Shown piece after piece: positions 31,025 to 31,029 of a DNA stretch of 31,029 nucleotides (its first letter is position 1; every line of letters starts with the position of its first letter). Location: contig JAPJRC010000023.1 in assembly GCA_030824805.1 (NCBI GenBank), positions 1 to 31,029 on the forward strand, in the 5' to 3' direction. Position numbers and translations under genes: made by a program. This stretch comes from Micavibrio sp. (lineage in GTDB: Bacteria; Pseudomonadota; Alphaproteobacteria; Micavibrionales; Micavibrionaceae). Below the pieces are notes generated by a model. That model did no database searches and was not told where the DNA came from. It was given only the letters and a program-made list of their open reading frames with translations.

Positions 31025-31029
31025 AAGAT

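Overview
The window looks alphaproteobacterial. It carries a RepC-type replication initiator, a family essentially confined to alphaproteobacterial plasmids and chromids, next to polyhydroxybutyrate (PHB) genes, an MlaA lipoprotein and AbiE-type toxin-antitoxin genes. No rRNA, tRNA, CRISPR array or complete insertion sequence was found. The species cannot be named from the sequence.

Layout. (1) 1-500: the tail of an upstream reading frame, an intrinsic terminator, and a 42-codon minus-strand ORF that matches only the N-terminus of MarC. (2) 510-9867, all minus strand and tightly spaced: an outer-membrane efflux lipoprotein (NodT type), a 66-aa membrane protein, phaC, a Pta-like phosphotransacetylase, ohr, ackA, phaA, phaB, a zinc alcohol dehydrogenase and a small coiled-coil protein. 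PhaA, PhaB and PhaC make PHB from acetyl-CoA. Pta and AckA link the same acetyl-CoA pool to acetyl-phosphate, acetate and ATP. (3) 9967-16207, plus strand: a TetR regulator, a membrane-fusion protein, an RbbA-type double-ATPase ABC transporter, a second ABC permease and a second PhaB-like reductase. With the divergent NodT protein these would form a complete tripartite exporter; a near-perfect 20-bp palindrome lies between the two arms. (4) 16367-22043, plus strand: a lipoprotein alpha/beta hydrolase, MlaA, a DUF4105 membrane protein, a second lipoprotein hydrolase and a type II NADH dehydrogenase, apparently one envelope-related operon.

(5) 22044-22810 is AT-richer and holds only a frameshifted gene remnant. 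(6) 22811-26853 is a replicon module: a DnaB helicase and an HTH/coiled-coil protein on the minus strand, an origin-like region with four DnaA-box-like 9-mers, an apparent antisense RNA gene, and repC on the plus strand. (7) 26843-31024 is accessory: a secreted thermonuclease interrupted by an in-frame amber codon, a three-gene AbiE-like operon whose last gene is unrecognised, an additional AbiEi-type antitoxin without a visible partner, and a 75-aa unknown. Operator-like inverted repeats precede both antitoxin genes.

The most notable items are the replicon control region (antisense RNA, hairpins and DnaA boxes between a helicase pair and repC), the extra third gene in the AbiE operon, the two different AbiEi-type genes, and the lipoprotein hydrolase/MlaA/DUF4105 cluster. 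Whether the whole window is a plasmid or chromid, or a chromosome carrying an integrated replicon, cannot be decided here.
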